DNA of 64,000 bases from a virus. The stretch's first letter is position 1, and every line of letters starts with the position of its first letter. Shown here piece after piece: positions 1 through 8,353 of this stretch. A program made the position numbers and the translations under genes. Location: positions 1 through 64,000 of IMG/VR virus record IMGVR_UViG_3300037247_001314. The stretch is one strand, 5' to 3'. The notes below the pieces were generated by a model. That model saw only the letters and a program-made list of their open reading frames with translations, was not told where the DNA came from and did not search any database.

Positions 1-389
1 TCGAGCGTCCATTGGAGGTGGGCGAGCACAAGGATTATCTCACGGGTAAACGGGTCCATGACGTCAAACTCGACGCCGCGGGCAAGCTCAGCACGCGAAA
101 TGCCGATTTGTCGACGGAGGCGAATACTGGCGAAGGTGTTAGTGAACGTGCCTTTGTAGACGCGCTGGTTAGGCTTGGCATCTGCGGGCTTTGGCCATTC
201 AAAGTTGAACGTGAACTGCCGGGACATGCGCTTTTTGGTTTCAGCGTCGAGATCGTCCTTATCGGGCTTCTTCTCCGCCTCCTCGACGCGTTCCTTGCTG
301 TCTGCTGGGCCATCGAGGTTTGCGAGGGCTTCTTTGATGTGGGCGGGCTGCTCTGCGCCGCCCATGGTTTCGAACTCGGGGTTTGCCAT
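1..389 (-). CDS. Putative tail assembly protein, C-terminus cut off by window edge
   Basis: The frame is open to the left edge, so only the first 129 or so residues are visible. The ATG is preceded by a good ribosome site (AAGGAG, 8 bases away). The N-terminal 50 residues are acidic/basic and polar, followed by a stretch containing RQFTFNFEW that looks like a folded domain. I do not recognise the sequence. It lies directly after the tail tube gene but behind a terminator. That position is where tail assembly chaperones sit in contractile-tailed phages, and this is the only basis for the suggested role. Confidence 0.5.
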   Translation of the reverse strand, partial: MANPEFETMGGAEQPAHIKEALANLDGPADSKERVEEAEKKPDKDDLDAETKKRMSRQFTFNFEWPKPADAKPNQRVYKGTFTNTFASIRLRRQIGISRAELARGVEFDVMDPFTREIILVLAHLQWTL

Positions 390-433
390 GAATAGATTCT
401 CCTTGTGTCTGGAGGGCTAGCCTAGCGCAGGCG

Positions 434-467
434 CAAAAACAAAGGGGCCACATTTGGGGCCCCTTTG
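434..467 (-). terminator. Rho-independent terminator after the tail tube gene
   Basis: A perfect 9-bp inverted repeat (AAAGGGGCC / GGCCCCTTT) with an 8-base loop is followed, on the minus strand, by TTTGTTTTTG. It lies between the tail tube stop and the next gene and would separate highly expressed sheath/tube transcripts from the downstream gene. Confidence 0.85.
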
Positions 468-493
468 CTCGCACAGTTGTCTGGACGTCTGAA

Positions 494-940
494 TCAGATC
501 TCAAACTCGTCTCTCATCCGAATGCCGACGAAGTCAACGTCGATGCCGACAATGCCCGTCGCATCAATGGAGAAGTTTCTCGACGTCACCGCCGCTTGTT
601 CCAGCGTCATGATGCCGGCGCCGGTCTGGTTGTCCTCAATCGCCACCGTCAGGAGACCCTGCGTGATGACGTTGCTGAGGTGCTCTTCGGGGTTGCTACC
701 CAGCTTGGGGAAGTAGCCGAGGCTCTTGAGCGTGGTTCTGACGACGCGCACAAAGCCCATCGAGAAGTTGACGCGATACCGAGTCGGCACGTTCTCCTCG
801 ACTTGGATGTTGTCGAGGGCCTCCACAGGCTCGTACTGAATCTGCTCGCCGCCAGAACAGTTACGCGCATAGCCGACTTTCTTGCCGGCAATAAGCAGCC
901 TGGCGCGTGCGCCAGTGAAGACCAGTCCTTTTTCTGCCAT
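494..940 (-). CDS. Tail tube protein
   Basis: The 148-residue protein has the size and composition of tube subunits of contractile tails. It begins MAEKGLVFTGARARLLIAGK and has a beta-rich pattern with alternating hydrophobics (for example TRYRVNFSMGFVRVVRTTLK). It sits immediately after the sheath gene, which is the usual sheath-tube order, and is followed by a strong terminator as expected for an abundant structural protein. A ribosome site (AGGAG, 6 bases) precedes the ATG. The call rests on size, fold-like pattern and gene order rather than on a diagnostic motif. Confidence 0.75.
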   Translation of the reverse strand: MAEKGLVFTGARARLLIAGKKVGYARNCSGGEQIQYEPVEALDNIQVEENVPTRYRVNFSMGFVRVVRTTLKSLGYFPKLGSNPEEHLSNVITQGLLTVAIEDNQTGAGIMTLEQAAVTSRNFSIDATGIVGIDVDFVGIRMRDEFEI

Positions 941-970
941 GACTCACTCCTAAAGGTGGCCTGTCTGGAC

Positions 971-3271
971 CTAGCTGGTTCGCAGCTGAGCCAGACTCAC
1001 AAGGTGTACGACGATGCGCACAAAGTTGATGGGGATCACAGGAGCCATTTCGACGCTCATATCCATGATGTCGAGGATAAGTTCCACGTCTAGGTTGCGG
1101 AAACCGACAAGAACGAACGCATCGACCAAAAGGCCCAAAGTTGAGACAGCGTTTGCACGCGCTGAAGTTTCTGTCCCCGAGAAACCATTTTTCCCGACGA
1201 TAAACTCCATGTTTGTGCGGAAGTTGAACACCGCGAAGTTAACAGCCTCGTTGACGCTAGCCTCAACGAACGCGAGATTGTTGTCCTTCAGGTGCGAAGT
1301 GACGTTGCGTACAACACGACGACCGACACCCTCGACGTCTTCGAGAAAGCAAGCGCCCCCGGTAATCATCTCCTCAGCGTCGTCAGTGGGATTCCAGGTG
1401 CTGTGCTGCCTGAATCCGGTGACGTTCATAAACTTGTGCGTGAGGCTGGTACCGACGGGCGAGCCCGCCTGCGCGCCAGCTACGATAGCCCCGAGAAAAG
1501 GCGTCTGGTACTCAGTGAGGTCCCCAGCTGGTGACGGGCGTTCGATAGCTTGGCCAAACACTCGCAAGTGTCGCGTGTTGAGGTTGACGATTGCCGCTTT
1601 GTATTCGGTCTTCGATGGCACGTCGGTGAGCCCGCTATTCAGCACACCGACAAAGCCATCACGCTCTGAGCGACCAATCCCGCCCATGAGTTCGATATGG
1701 GCATCAAGCGCAGCTGCGACAGCTGGGTCTCCAGACAGGTCAACGATGCTGTTGACGCGGACCCGCTTGAGCAGGTTGAGCGCGGTCTGGTAGTCGGCGA
1801 ACGTCGCGACGCCCTCAGAGCCTCCCGTGAGAGGAACCGGCGTGCTCGTGTTGTCTGGAACGCCAGTGGCCCCCGTCGACACGGCCGCAGTAATCAGCTG
1901 CGAGTTTTGGTTAATCCAAGTGACGATGGCGTAAAGGTCTGCGGTGTAATCAAAGTCCGCGGGGTCGAGGATTGACTGGCCCACAAGGTCGACATCAAAG
2001 TTGGCGGGGTCAAAGTTGCTCTGCCCAGTGAGCAACGTGTAGATGAAGCCCTCTGTCGTCGGTCCAGACACAATCTGCTGCTTGCTGTTGAAGTAGTCGT
2101 TGACCTTCAAGATGGTGTCCTGAACGGAGGTCAGGGCTTTCGCCGCTTCGACAGTGACGGTAACCGTCTGTGCTAGCTCGACGTCGCCGAGCACGAGCAC
2201 GTCGAAGAATGCGTAGGTGTCTGCCACAGACGGAACCGGAGTAGTGCCTATGAGTGCCACCACTTCCTTCAACGTTGCGCCAGCGACATCTCGACCAAAG
2301 ATGATGACGTCCTTGGTGGACGCGCCCGAAGACACCAGCGTCAGTGCCGCGTTGTTCACCCAGCAGTTGTCGCAGGTGATGAGGCCTTCTTCGGTGTTAA
2401 CTCCCGCAGGAAGCGTAAAGACGTCGACGCCAGCGCCACCGAGCTCGCGCACAGTAATGATGCCTACGCTCGTGCCCGTCACGCGTGCGCCCAAGAGGTC
2501 ACCCGCAGTCCAAACCACAGTGCCCGTTACCACCGTAGTGCCGTCAGACGCGTCGGTTGTCAGGAGTTCGATGGTGGGGACGCCAGCGACGAGGCCAAAG
2601 AGCTCCACAGATAGGCTTGTGTCACCTGCAGCAGCTGACAAGATTTCAGCAGCAACGGCGGTGATAGAGTTGTCGAGGTCGCCGTCTTTACCAACTGACG
2701 CGCGCGTGGCCACCACAGTCGTGTTGCCAGCAGCGTCGACAGTGGCGACAGCCGTGTCAAAGCCGTCTGGACCAGGAACGTAGCTGAGCTTGCCAAGTGT
2801 TTCGCCTCCGAGGTCGTCTTGGCTTTCGACGAGGTCCTCAAAGGTGATGGTGATGAGCTTGCCCTCAGTCGTCCCGTCCTGCAGATCCACGGTGATCTGC
2901 TCGGTGAACGCGCCGTAATCCTGCGACGTGAGGTCAATCGCGGGTCCATCGCTGTTGGGCAGCACGCCCGTTGATTGCACGGCCGGGTTGGCCTTCATCG
3001 CGACGTACTCGACGGCGCCCGCTGGGATGTCGGGGTCCTTTGCCGGCGAGAAGAGCATGTTGGCGACGTCTTTCAGCTGGCCGCTCCTGAACGCGCGGCT
3101 GGCCTTCTCGGCGCTGGTGTAGCGAGTAATGTCCTTCGCCTCGGTGATGTCCGAGACCGGTCGACCACCAACTGCTGTCCCGAGGACGGCAACGATTCCA
3201 GACGCCCCGATGGACGCAACATCCAATCCAGACGCGTCCACCTCGGAGTATGGGCCCGGAATACTGATCAC
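971..3271 (-). CDS. Contractile tail sheath protein
   Basis: The sheath subunit polymerises around the tail tube and contracts on infection. The N-terminus (VISIPGPYSEVDASGLDVAS, then GASGIVAVLGTAVGG) is the typical sheath start. The C-terminal third carries the conserved sheath domain, including the aromatic/glycine stretch GFRQHSTWNPTDDAEEMITGG and a strand-rich end. Residues about 100-480 are a long Thr/Val/Ala-rich insertion probably exposed on the tail surface. At 766 aa it is at the large end for sheaths. GTG at 3271 is the only canonical start, but the frame extends in good sheath-like sequence to an ATC at 3301 that sits 6 bases behind a GGAG ribosome site; see findings. Confidence 0.93.
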   Translation of the reverse strand: MISIPGPYSEVDASGLDVASIGASGIVAVLGTAVGGRPVSDITEAKDITRYTSAEKASRAFRSGQLKDVANMLFSPAKDPDIPAGAVEYVAMKANPAVQSTGVLPNSDGPAIDLTSQDYGAFTEQITVDLQDGTTEGKLITITFEDLVESQDDLGGETLGKLSYVPGPDGFDTAVATVDAAGNTTVVATRASVGKDGDLDNSITAVAAEILSAAAGDTSLSVELFGLVAGVPTIELLTTDASDGTTVVTGTVVWTAGDLLGARVTGTSVGIITVRELGGAGVDVFTLPAGVNTEEGLITCDNCWVNNAALTLVSSGASTKDVIIFGRDVAGATLKEVVALIGTTPVPSVADTYAFFDVLVLGDVELAQTVTVTVEAAKALTSVQDTILKVNDYFNSKQQIVSGPTTEGFIYTLLTGQSNFDPANFDVDLVGQSILDPADFDYTADLYAIVTWINQNSQLITAAVSTGATGVPDNTSTPVPLTGGSEGVATFADYQTALNLLKRVRVNSIVDLSGDPAVAAALDAHIELMGGIGRSERDGFVGVLNSGLTDVPSKTEYKAAIVNLNTRHLRVFGQAIERPSPAGDLTEYQTPFLGAIVAGAQAGSPVGTSLTHKFMNVTGFRQHSTWNPTDDAEEMITGGACFLEDVEGVGRRVVRNVTSHLKDNNLAFVEASVNEAVNFAVFNFRTNMEFIVGKNGFSGTETSARANAVSTLGLLVDAFVLVGFRNLDVELILDIMDMSVEMAPVIPINFVRIVVHLVSLAQLRTS

Positions 3272-3311
3272 GCGACCATTAAAAAAGATTGAAGTAGCGA
3301 TGACTTACTCC

Positions 3312-3740
3312 TCAGCTCTGCATCCCTACGGGGCGGGCTTGGAACTGCTCAAAGAGTTCACGCCACCGCGCCATGGTGTGCTTGGTGTGGTCGTTTTGTT
3401 TTGCCCACGACGTGAAGCCGGCCAGCTGGTCGTCTTTCTCCGCCGTGGCACGGACGAAAACCTTGAGAGGCACTTCACCGGTCGCTTGCTCGCGTCGACG
3501 CAAGCGGGGTCCGGCGAGCACTCGCCCTTGGCCGTCTGGATTTGTTTTGGGGAGAGCTTCGAGCTTCGCGTCTCCGGGAGCTCCGAGGGAGGCAGGATCG
3601 ACCACCACGGTGGAAAGCTTCTTGCGGTCCTCGGCGGTCATGGGGCGAGACGCAGTTGCATTGCCCTCAGCGTCAGCGGGAGTGACGAGGACCCCCTTGG
3701 TGGAGGTCTTGGCGGGTGTGCTGCTGCGTGTTTTAGCCAT
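3312..3740 (-). CDS. Small protein of tail module, unknown
   Basis: The 142-residue protein has a basic, Thr/Ser-rich N-terminus (MAKTRSSTPAKTSTKG), a disordered-looking middle and a helical C-terminal part (TSWAKQNDHTKHTMARWREL). I do not recognise it. It is sandwiched between a probable tail-completion gene and the sheath gene, so a virion or tail-assembly role is likely from position alone. The final codons abut the sheath ribosome site. Confidence 0.6.
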   Translation of the reverse strand: MAKTRSSTPAKTSTKGVLVTPADAEGNATASRPMTAEDRKKLSTVVVDPASLGAPGDAKLEALPKTNPDGQGRVLAGPRLRRREQATGEVPLKVFVRATAEKDDQLAGFTSWAKQNDHTKHTMARWRELFEQFQARPVGMQS

Positions 3741-3744
3741 CTGC

Positions 3745-4500
3745 TTATTCTCCCTCGGTGAGCGGGTTGACGATAGTAACGAGCGTCTTCACGCCGCCTA
3801 CAGCTTCTCCTGGCGTGCCCGGGTCATGCACGTGGATGCCCCCAACCTTCCATGCGCGGCCAAAACCGTCTGGTGTTACTTGGTTGTACTCCGTGGAGCA
3901 GTCGATAGTGAAGCGCCGCACAAAGAAGCCGGCAGGCATCCAAGCTTTGTCTGGAGCCAAATCGCTACCTGAATAGCTGAGGTGCAGCAGCCCACAGCCT
4001 TTGAGAAACTTATCCTTGGCGACAAGAAAGCTTTTGAGCAGCTGGTAATAGTAGAGCGTGATGTCAATGTGCTGCGTGATGACGAGGATGGTGTACTGGT
4101 GCTTCCAGATGGAACCTGAGATTGGCGCACCATAGTTGGCTACGCTCGGGTCGTCGAGCAGCTGCCCAGTCTCGTCGCCCATGAAGTGCGTCTCCTCATT
4201 TTCGCCCGTGAGCGTGAGGAAGAACCCCGGAAACTCCGACTCCCCGTGCGGGTAGCCGTGCTGGACGACGGGAGCACCTCGGTTGGTGAGGTCGTCGTCG
4301 TTTTCCCAGTAGGACCTCACGCGCGCGGCCTCGACCGCGCCAATGCCGAACGAAGGGTTGGGTACCTCCGCATCCGTAAACAGCCGCTCGATACTCGCTG
4401 GATCGGCGGTAACCTCGTCAATGCCGTCCTTGATGGCTTGGAAAAGAAAACGTTCAATCACTGAAAGAGGGCCCCTTGCCCATACCCGGTATTGCGACAT
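3745..4500 (-). CDS. Probable tail terminator/completion protein
   Basis: The 251-residue protein has mixed alpha/beta sequence, with a helix at residues 10-30 (LSVIERFLFQAIKDGIDEVT) and a hydrophobic strand-rich stretch (HQYTILVITQHIDITLYYYQ). Proteins of this size between the neck genes and the sheath usually cap the tail or join it to the neck. No diagnostic motif is recognised, so the function is inferred from gene order. Its start overlaps the non-translated 5' end of the divergent HNH gene. Confidence 0.55.
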   Translation of the reverse strand: MSQYRVWARGPLSVIERFLFQAIKDGIDEVTADPASIERLFTDAEVPNPSFGIGAVEAARVRSYWENDDDLTNRGAPVVQHGYPHGESEFPGFFLTLTGENEETHFMGDETGQLLDDPSVANYGAPISGSIWKHQYTILVITQHIDITLYYYQLLKSFLVAKDKFLKGCGLLHLSYSGSDLAPDKAWMPAGFFVRRFTIDCSTEYNQVTPDGFGRAWKVGGIHVHDPGTPGEAVGGVKTLVTIVNPLTEGE

Positions 4501-4508
4501 ACTCGGGT

Positions 4509-4922
4509 ATGCCTAGAACTGAAGCACAAAAGCGTTGGCGACGTGAAAACCGAGAACGTGAGCGGGAGATGGATAGAGTCGCGACATCTCGACGACGACG
4601 AAACAACTATCCCGCTTTTAAGTGGAAAGAAATCAAAGCTGGGGCTGTTCGCCGCAACCTTCTCTTCGAGTTGTCCAAGGAAGACGTCCAGACGATCTTG
4701 GCGCGGCGCTTCTGCGAGATTTGCGGCGTAGAAACCAAACAAGGTGGCTGCGAAAGTGATCGTCGCACAACACCCTCGATAGACCGCGTCGACAACGCGA
4801 GCGGTTATACAGTTCAGAACACCGCACTTCTTTGTTATCGATGTAATACCCAAAAGGGGGACATGACTCTCGCCGAGGCTGAGCGGTTGGTTGCTTGGTT
4901 GCGTGTTCGCTCTCATCATTGA
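4509..4922 (+). CDS. HNH endonuclease, opposite strand (homing-type insertion)
   Basis: This is the only convincing plus-strand gene in the window. The basic N-terminus (RRENREREREM) is followed by an HNH nuclease domain: CEIC near residue 68, the catalytic SIDRVDN near residue 90, and CYRCNTQKGDM near residue 109, with the two CxxC pairs expected to hold zinc. Such genes cut DNA and often spread as free-standing homing endonucleases. It is wedged between two minus-strand structural genes: its 5' end touches the start of one and its last 7 bases overlap the stop of the other. ATG at 4509 is preferred over an in-frame TTG at 4476 because the HNH protein then begins with its basic helix and no longer overlaps the neighbouring start. 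Confidence 0.85.
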   Translation: MPRTEAQKRWRRENREREREMDRVATSRRRRNNYPAFKWKEIKAGAVRRNLLFELSKEDVQTILARRFCEICGVETKQGGCESDRRTTPSIDRVDNASGYTVQNTALLCYRCNTQKGDMTLAEAERLVAWLRVRSHH

Positions 4923-5707
4923 CCAAATAACGCAGCGAACGCCTGCGGTGCGATTCTGTCCACGAACTTCTCAACGTCGCCCGTCAAGTTCGCAGCTTCA
5001 ATCCCGGGATGGTTCCATTTGTCTGGAACTGCCTCGGAAATCATGCGGAACGTCGTGAACGTGGATTGCGTGGCCGACTTATACGCTTTTTCTTGGCGCA
5101 CCATGCCCGCGTAGATGTCGGTGGAGTGAGCGGCTTTCAGCTTCGGTGCAATCCCCGCAGCTAGCCGGCCGCCGTAACTCACCTTCCCGCCCGGCTGTCC
5201 AGACGTTGGCGCGAGCTTCTTTGCTTGCTTGTAAACTGCGCGCCCAAGTTTACCCGCGTTCTCGACGAGGGAGTGCCCTTCGTACGCGCGTCCCATCGGG
5301 ACGCCACCACCTTGGCCAGCAGTGCCCGGGGTCTGGTGCCGGAAAGGAATCGCTCGGTAGAAATGCCCGTCGGCCGCTTTGCGCTTGCCCGCTTTGCCTG
5401 GGGACGCCAGAGGCACGTTGGGCCCGAGCAGCGTGGTGTGCATGTCGTAAGCGTCTGCCCCGAGCTCCACCATGTTGGGCAGCACGCCGACGAGTTCGAT
5501 GCTCGCAGTGAGGCCGTCGATCTCAATCTCTTGGATGCCGTTGATGTAGTCGCGACGTGTCGAGGTGAGCCGCTTGCCCGCTAACTGGATCCAGTACGCG
5601 CGAGCCCCCGCCATGATGTCGCGCAACACCATTTCCAGATGTGGCGTGTCCAGCGAGGCCAGTAAGGCGTCGTCGACGACATCAGAGATAATGACGGTGG
5701 TGATCAT
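4916..5707 (-). CDS. Neck/tail structural protein, unknown
   Basis: The 263-residue protein starts with a helical region (LEMVLRDIMAGARAYWIQLA) and has a Gly/Pro-rich middle (HQTPGTAGQGGGVPMGRAYE) and a C-terminal part containing FTTFRMISEAVPDKWNHPGI. The last motif resembles the C-terminal part of HK97-gp10-like tail-completion proteins, but I am not certain. It stands among neck genes, two bases after the preceding stop. Its 3' end overlaps the 3' end of the plus-strand HNH gene by 7 bases. Confidence 0.6.
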   Translation of the reverse strand: MITTVIISDVVDDALLASLDTPHLEMVLRDIMAGARAYWIQLAGKRLTSTRRDYINGIQEIEIDGLTASIELVGVLPNMVELGADAYDMHTTLLGPNVPLASPGKAGKRKAADGHFYRAIPFRHQTPGTAGQGGGVPMGRAYEGHSLVENAGKLGRAVYKQAKKLAPTSGQPGGKVSYGGRLAAGIAPKLKAAHSTDIYAGMVRQEKAYKSATQSTFTTFRMISEAVPDKWNHPGIEAANLTGDVEKFVDRIAPQAFAALFGQ

Positions 5708-5709
5708 GG

Positions 5710-6552
5710 TTATTCGGGGTTAAGCGGCAGATGTTCCAGACGTACCATTACTTGCTGAGGCAAATGGACGATGTCCCCTTGTGGGGTTGTCGTCCTCGAC
5801 TTCTTTTGCTTCACCAGCGTCGTGCGGTTCAGTTTGGAGTGTTCCATCACAACCCAGGCGGGTCGGCAAATATAATGCAAGGCGATGCGGGTTCCTGCTG
5901 CCGGCTCCTTTCCTGTGTTCCAGACAATCTCACCTGCGACAACGGTCAAATCATGCTCAGTATATTCCGTGGCGACACTGCGCACCAGATTCAGAGCGCA
6001 GATGGGGTAGCGTGGCTCGATGAGGCTGGTGCCATCGGCTTCGATGACTTCGCTGTAAACCATCGTGTCGTCGAGGCTAATAATCCGGTCGTAGTAGCCA
6101 AGCTTGTTACCTGGTCGCACCGTGCACGATGCAGAGCCAAAAGCCCAGCGCCCAAGAACGGTGTAGATGTCGGGCTGACTCGTGGCGCTCACCATGAGCG
6201 CTTTGATGACGACAGCTTTAGCTTTGGCGACGATAGCGCATTGCGCGGGGTCAAGAGCGCCGATGGCTTTCTCATCCGCTACGTATTCATGCGGTGTGAA
6301 ATAAAGCCACCCAACGGCGTTGCAGAGCGTGCACTCGGGGTCTGGTTGCTGCGACTGTGGGTTTGGCCCCGTGCACGGGCAGAGCGCGCCGCGCGCCCAC
6401 GCGTAGCGAGGACACTTCGTCTCAATGAGTAAATCGAACGCGGTGTCGTTGACTTTGTTGAGCGTCTTAAAGTCGACGCGCTGGCCGCCCTCCTTGACGT
6501 CGACGGGCAACCCAATCACACCCGCGCCAACGAAACCTCCGCCGCTGCTCAT
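5710..6552 (-). CDS. Neck-region structural protein with Cys cluster
   Basis: The 280-residue protein contains a four-cysteine cluster at about residues 58-78 (ALCPCTGPN, then ECTLCNAVGW) that could bind zinc. The rest is strand-rich with no recognised domain. Position between probable tail-completion and neck genes suggests a head-tail joining role. An HNH gene separates it from its upstream neighbour by insertion. Confidence 0.6.
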   Translation of the reverse strand: MSSGGGFVGAGVIGLPVDVKEGGQRVDFKTLNKVNDTAFDLLIETKCPRYAWARGALCPCTGPNPQSQQPDPECTLCNAVGWLYFTPHEYVADEKAIGALDPAQCAIVAKAKAVVIKALMVSATSQPDIYTVLGRWAFGSASCTVRPGNKLGYYDRIISLDDTMVYSEVIEADGTSLIEPRYPICALNLVRSVATEYTEHDLTVVAGEIVWNTGKEPAAGTRIALHYICRPAWVVMEHSKLNRTTLVKQKKSRTTTPQGDIVHLPQQVMVRLEHLPLNPE

Positions 6553-6566
6553 ATTAGCCCACCCCT

Positions 6567-7262
6567 CTATTTAGAGCGGTAAGCACCTTCAACTCGCTGT
6601 CGGTGACCGCGCTGGTACTCGTTCCAACCCACACCATGTCGGTACTTAGTTTGCCCCCCACAACCACATTTACAGAAGGGAGGCTCCTCGCGCTTGACGC
6701 TAACTGGCACCTTGACGTTGGCATGGCCGTGGGCAAACTTCGCCCAGCCGCGAACACGTTTCCACCTAACCGCAAGACCGCAACCACAACCACACTTAGG
6801 GGGCAGCACGCCCTCCGGAGGTAATCGCCCGCAGACATCTGGATGACTCTGATGTTCTTTCGCGTGGCATCGACGACAGAGAGGAATAAGACTCTCGTCG
6901 TCACCAGGACGTTGGTGGTGTGCATGAACATTCTCTTTTGTACCACAACGCAGACAAGGTCGGCCCACCACCAAACGTTGGCGCGCTTGTTTATACTCTG
7001 TTGTTGTGTAAACACCAGCTCCTGGTCGAGGTTCAACGTCTCGTAACCGTTTACCTGCATAACGTCGACGTGCCGCCTCACGTTGTTTTTTGCGCGTCGC
7101 TTCAGAAGTAGTCTGGCCCAGTCGAGCCCCTGGTTTATTACGAGACGCATGCCCCTTCCGGTAACGAGACCAGCCTTTACCTGGTCCCCAACGAACAGAG
7201 GCGCCGCACCCACATGCGCACGGGGGAGCGGGCTCAGCTGTGGGCGGGAGGTAGGTAGCCAT
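6567..7262 (-). CDS. HNH endonuclease with three CGCG/GH zinc-finger-like repeats
   Basis: The 231-residue protein has a central HNH domain at residues 103-137 (CLRCGTKENVHAHHQRPGDD, then CRRCHAKEH). It is flanked by three copies of a small module of the form C-x-CGCG-x(8-10)-GW-x2-[YF]-x2-GH, at about residues 15-38, 157-180 and 197-220. Each module has three Cys plus one His and is probably a zinc-bound DNA-contact unit. Related C-x-CGCG...GH motifs are known from phage HNH proteins. The gene lies between two neck genes with 15-30 bases either side, as expected for a homing gene. It reads with the host module, unlike the HNH gene at 4.5 kb. Confidence 0.85.
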   Translation of the reverse strand: MATYLPPTAEPAPPCACGCGASVRWGPGKGWSRYRKGHASRNKPGARLGQTTSEATRKKQREAARRRYAGKRLRDVEPRPGAGVYTTTEYKQARQRLVVGRPCLRCGTKENVHAHHQRPGDDESLIPLCRRCHAKEHQSHPDVCGRLPPEGVLPPKCGCGCGLAVRWKRVRGWAKFAHGHANVKVPVSVKREEPPFCKCGCGGQTKYRHGVGWNEYQRGHRQRVEGAYRSK

Positions 7263-7291
7263 TCATCCAATGTTAGCTCGATATGGTATTG

Positions 7292-8353
7292 TCACGCAAC
7301 CCGCATGCGTAACCCCTTATAAGTACGAATGAGTTCGGGGTACTGATCTTTTAATTCCTTTGTATACTGTATAATTCTGGCCCCAAACCCAGCATTTGTC
7401 GCCGAGCTCGTCGTGTTGAACGACTGACTCAGACTGTCGAGGGAGATGCTCTGGCTCGCGATGCCAGCGCCCCCGAGGAGGTCACCGCCAATGTTGAGCG
7501 GGCCGAAGCTCGCTTCCTTGCCAATGACGTCTTTGATGTTCAGCGGCAGCGGATTGTCGGCGCCGAACCCCGCGAAGTAGGTGAGGCGAAACGCATTTGG
7601 GATGAACTTCGACGAGCGCAACCCTCGTAGCGCGTTGGCCGCCTGCGTTCCTGAGAAGCTGATTCCAGATGACGAGTCCGGCACAAGGTGCAGCTGGCCA
7701 AAGTCCTCCTGGAGCTGAAGCCAAGACGCGGGAAAGGCTTGCGCCACTTGCCCAGGCAGCATGAGTTCCACAACGGGCAATGTTGTGGCGTCGTCCTCAT
7801 CGTTAAGGATGGGAAACTCATCCGTGAGGAAAAACATGAAGGTCTCGGCGTCTTCACGAAACCAATCGTGTTTCTCGACGAAGCGCTTTGGGCACACCCG
7901 GACCTGCACCTTTTGCTCAAACTTCGCGATAGCGGCTTGGATGTAATGAACGTAGACCCTGTCTGGAAGCGGGATGCCTTGGTCGTTAGAGAGCGCGTCC
8001 TCAAGGCCGTACAGGTAGATGTCCTTGAGCTCCTGCACCGTTAGGGTTTTTTCGAACGTAGCGTCGACTGCCGGCGTGATGCCGAAGCGGACATCAACCG
8101 GAGTGCCCGGCACTGCGCTGTTCTGGAGGACGGGCTCATACTCCCAACCCTTCAGCGCAAGCTCGTCGAGGAAAAAGTAGTTGTAGACACCCGCCTGAAC
8201 AGTGACGGGGTCAATCTTGGTGACCAACGCAAAATCTTCGCTGGGTTTCTTTCGACGCTCCAGACGCACCGAATCGTAGCCCGCGGTCAGCAGCGACTGC
8301 GGGTCAGGGATGAAGATAAAAATCTTCGCTGGGTACGTCTGGATTTCAGCCAT
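7292..8353 (-). CDS. Virion structural protein of neck/tail module
   Basis: The 353-residue protein opens with a strand-rich region (KIFIFIPDPQSLLTAGYDSV then RLERRKKPSEDF) that resembles the PDPQSLLxAGYD start of structural proteins in other large phages. A Gly/Ser-rich stretch (NIGGDLLGGAGIASQSISLD) precedes the C-terminus. No enzyme motif is visible. The ATG at 8353 overlaps the previous stop by 8 bases and has GGGAG upstream. Confidence 0.65.
   Translation of the reverse strand: MAEIQTYPAKIFIFIPDPQSLLTAGYDSVRLERRKKPSEDFALVTKIDPVTVQAGVYNYFFLDELALKGWEYEPVLQNSAVPGTPVDVRFGITPAVDATFEKTLTVQELKDIYLYGLEDALSNDQGIPLPDRVYVHYIQAAIAKFEQKVQVRVCPKRFVEKHDWFREDAETFMFFLTDEFPILNDEDDATTLPVVELMLPGQVAQAFPASWLQLQEDFGQLHLVPDSSSGISFSGTQAANALRGLRSSKFIPNAFRLTYFAGFGADNPLPLNIKDVIGKEASFGPLNIGGDLLGGAGIASQSISLDSLSQSFNTTSSATNAGFGARIIQYTKELKDQYPELIRTYKGLRMRVA

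Noticed and set aside
6554-7270. 238-codon frame overlapping the second HNH gene in another phase
   Set aside because: The Cys-rich HNH frame contains ordered zinc motifs; the other frame is Val/Arg-rich with none.
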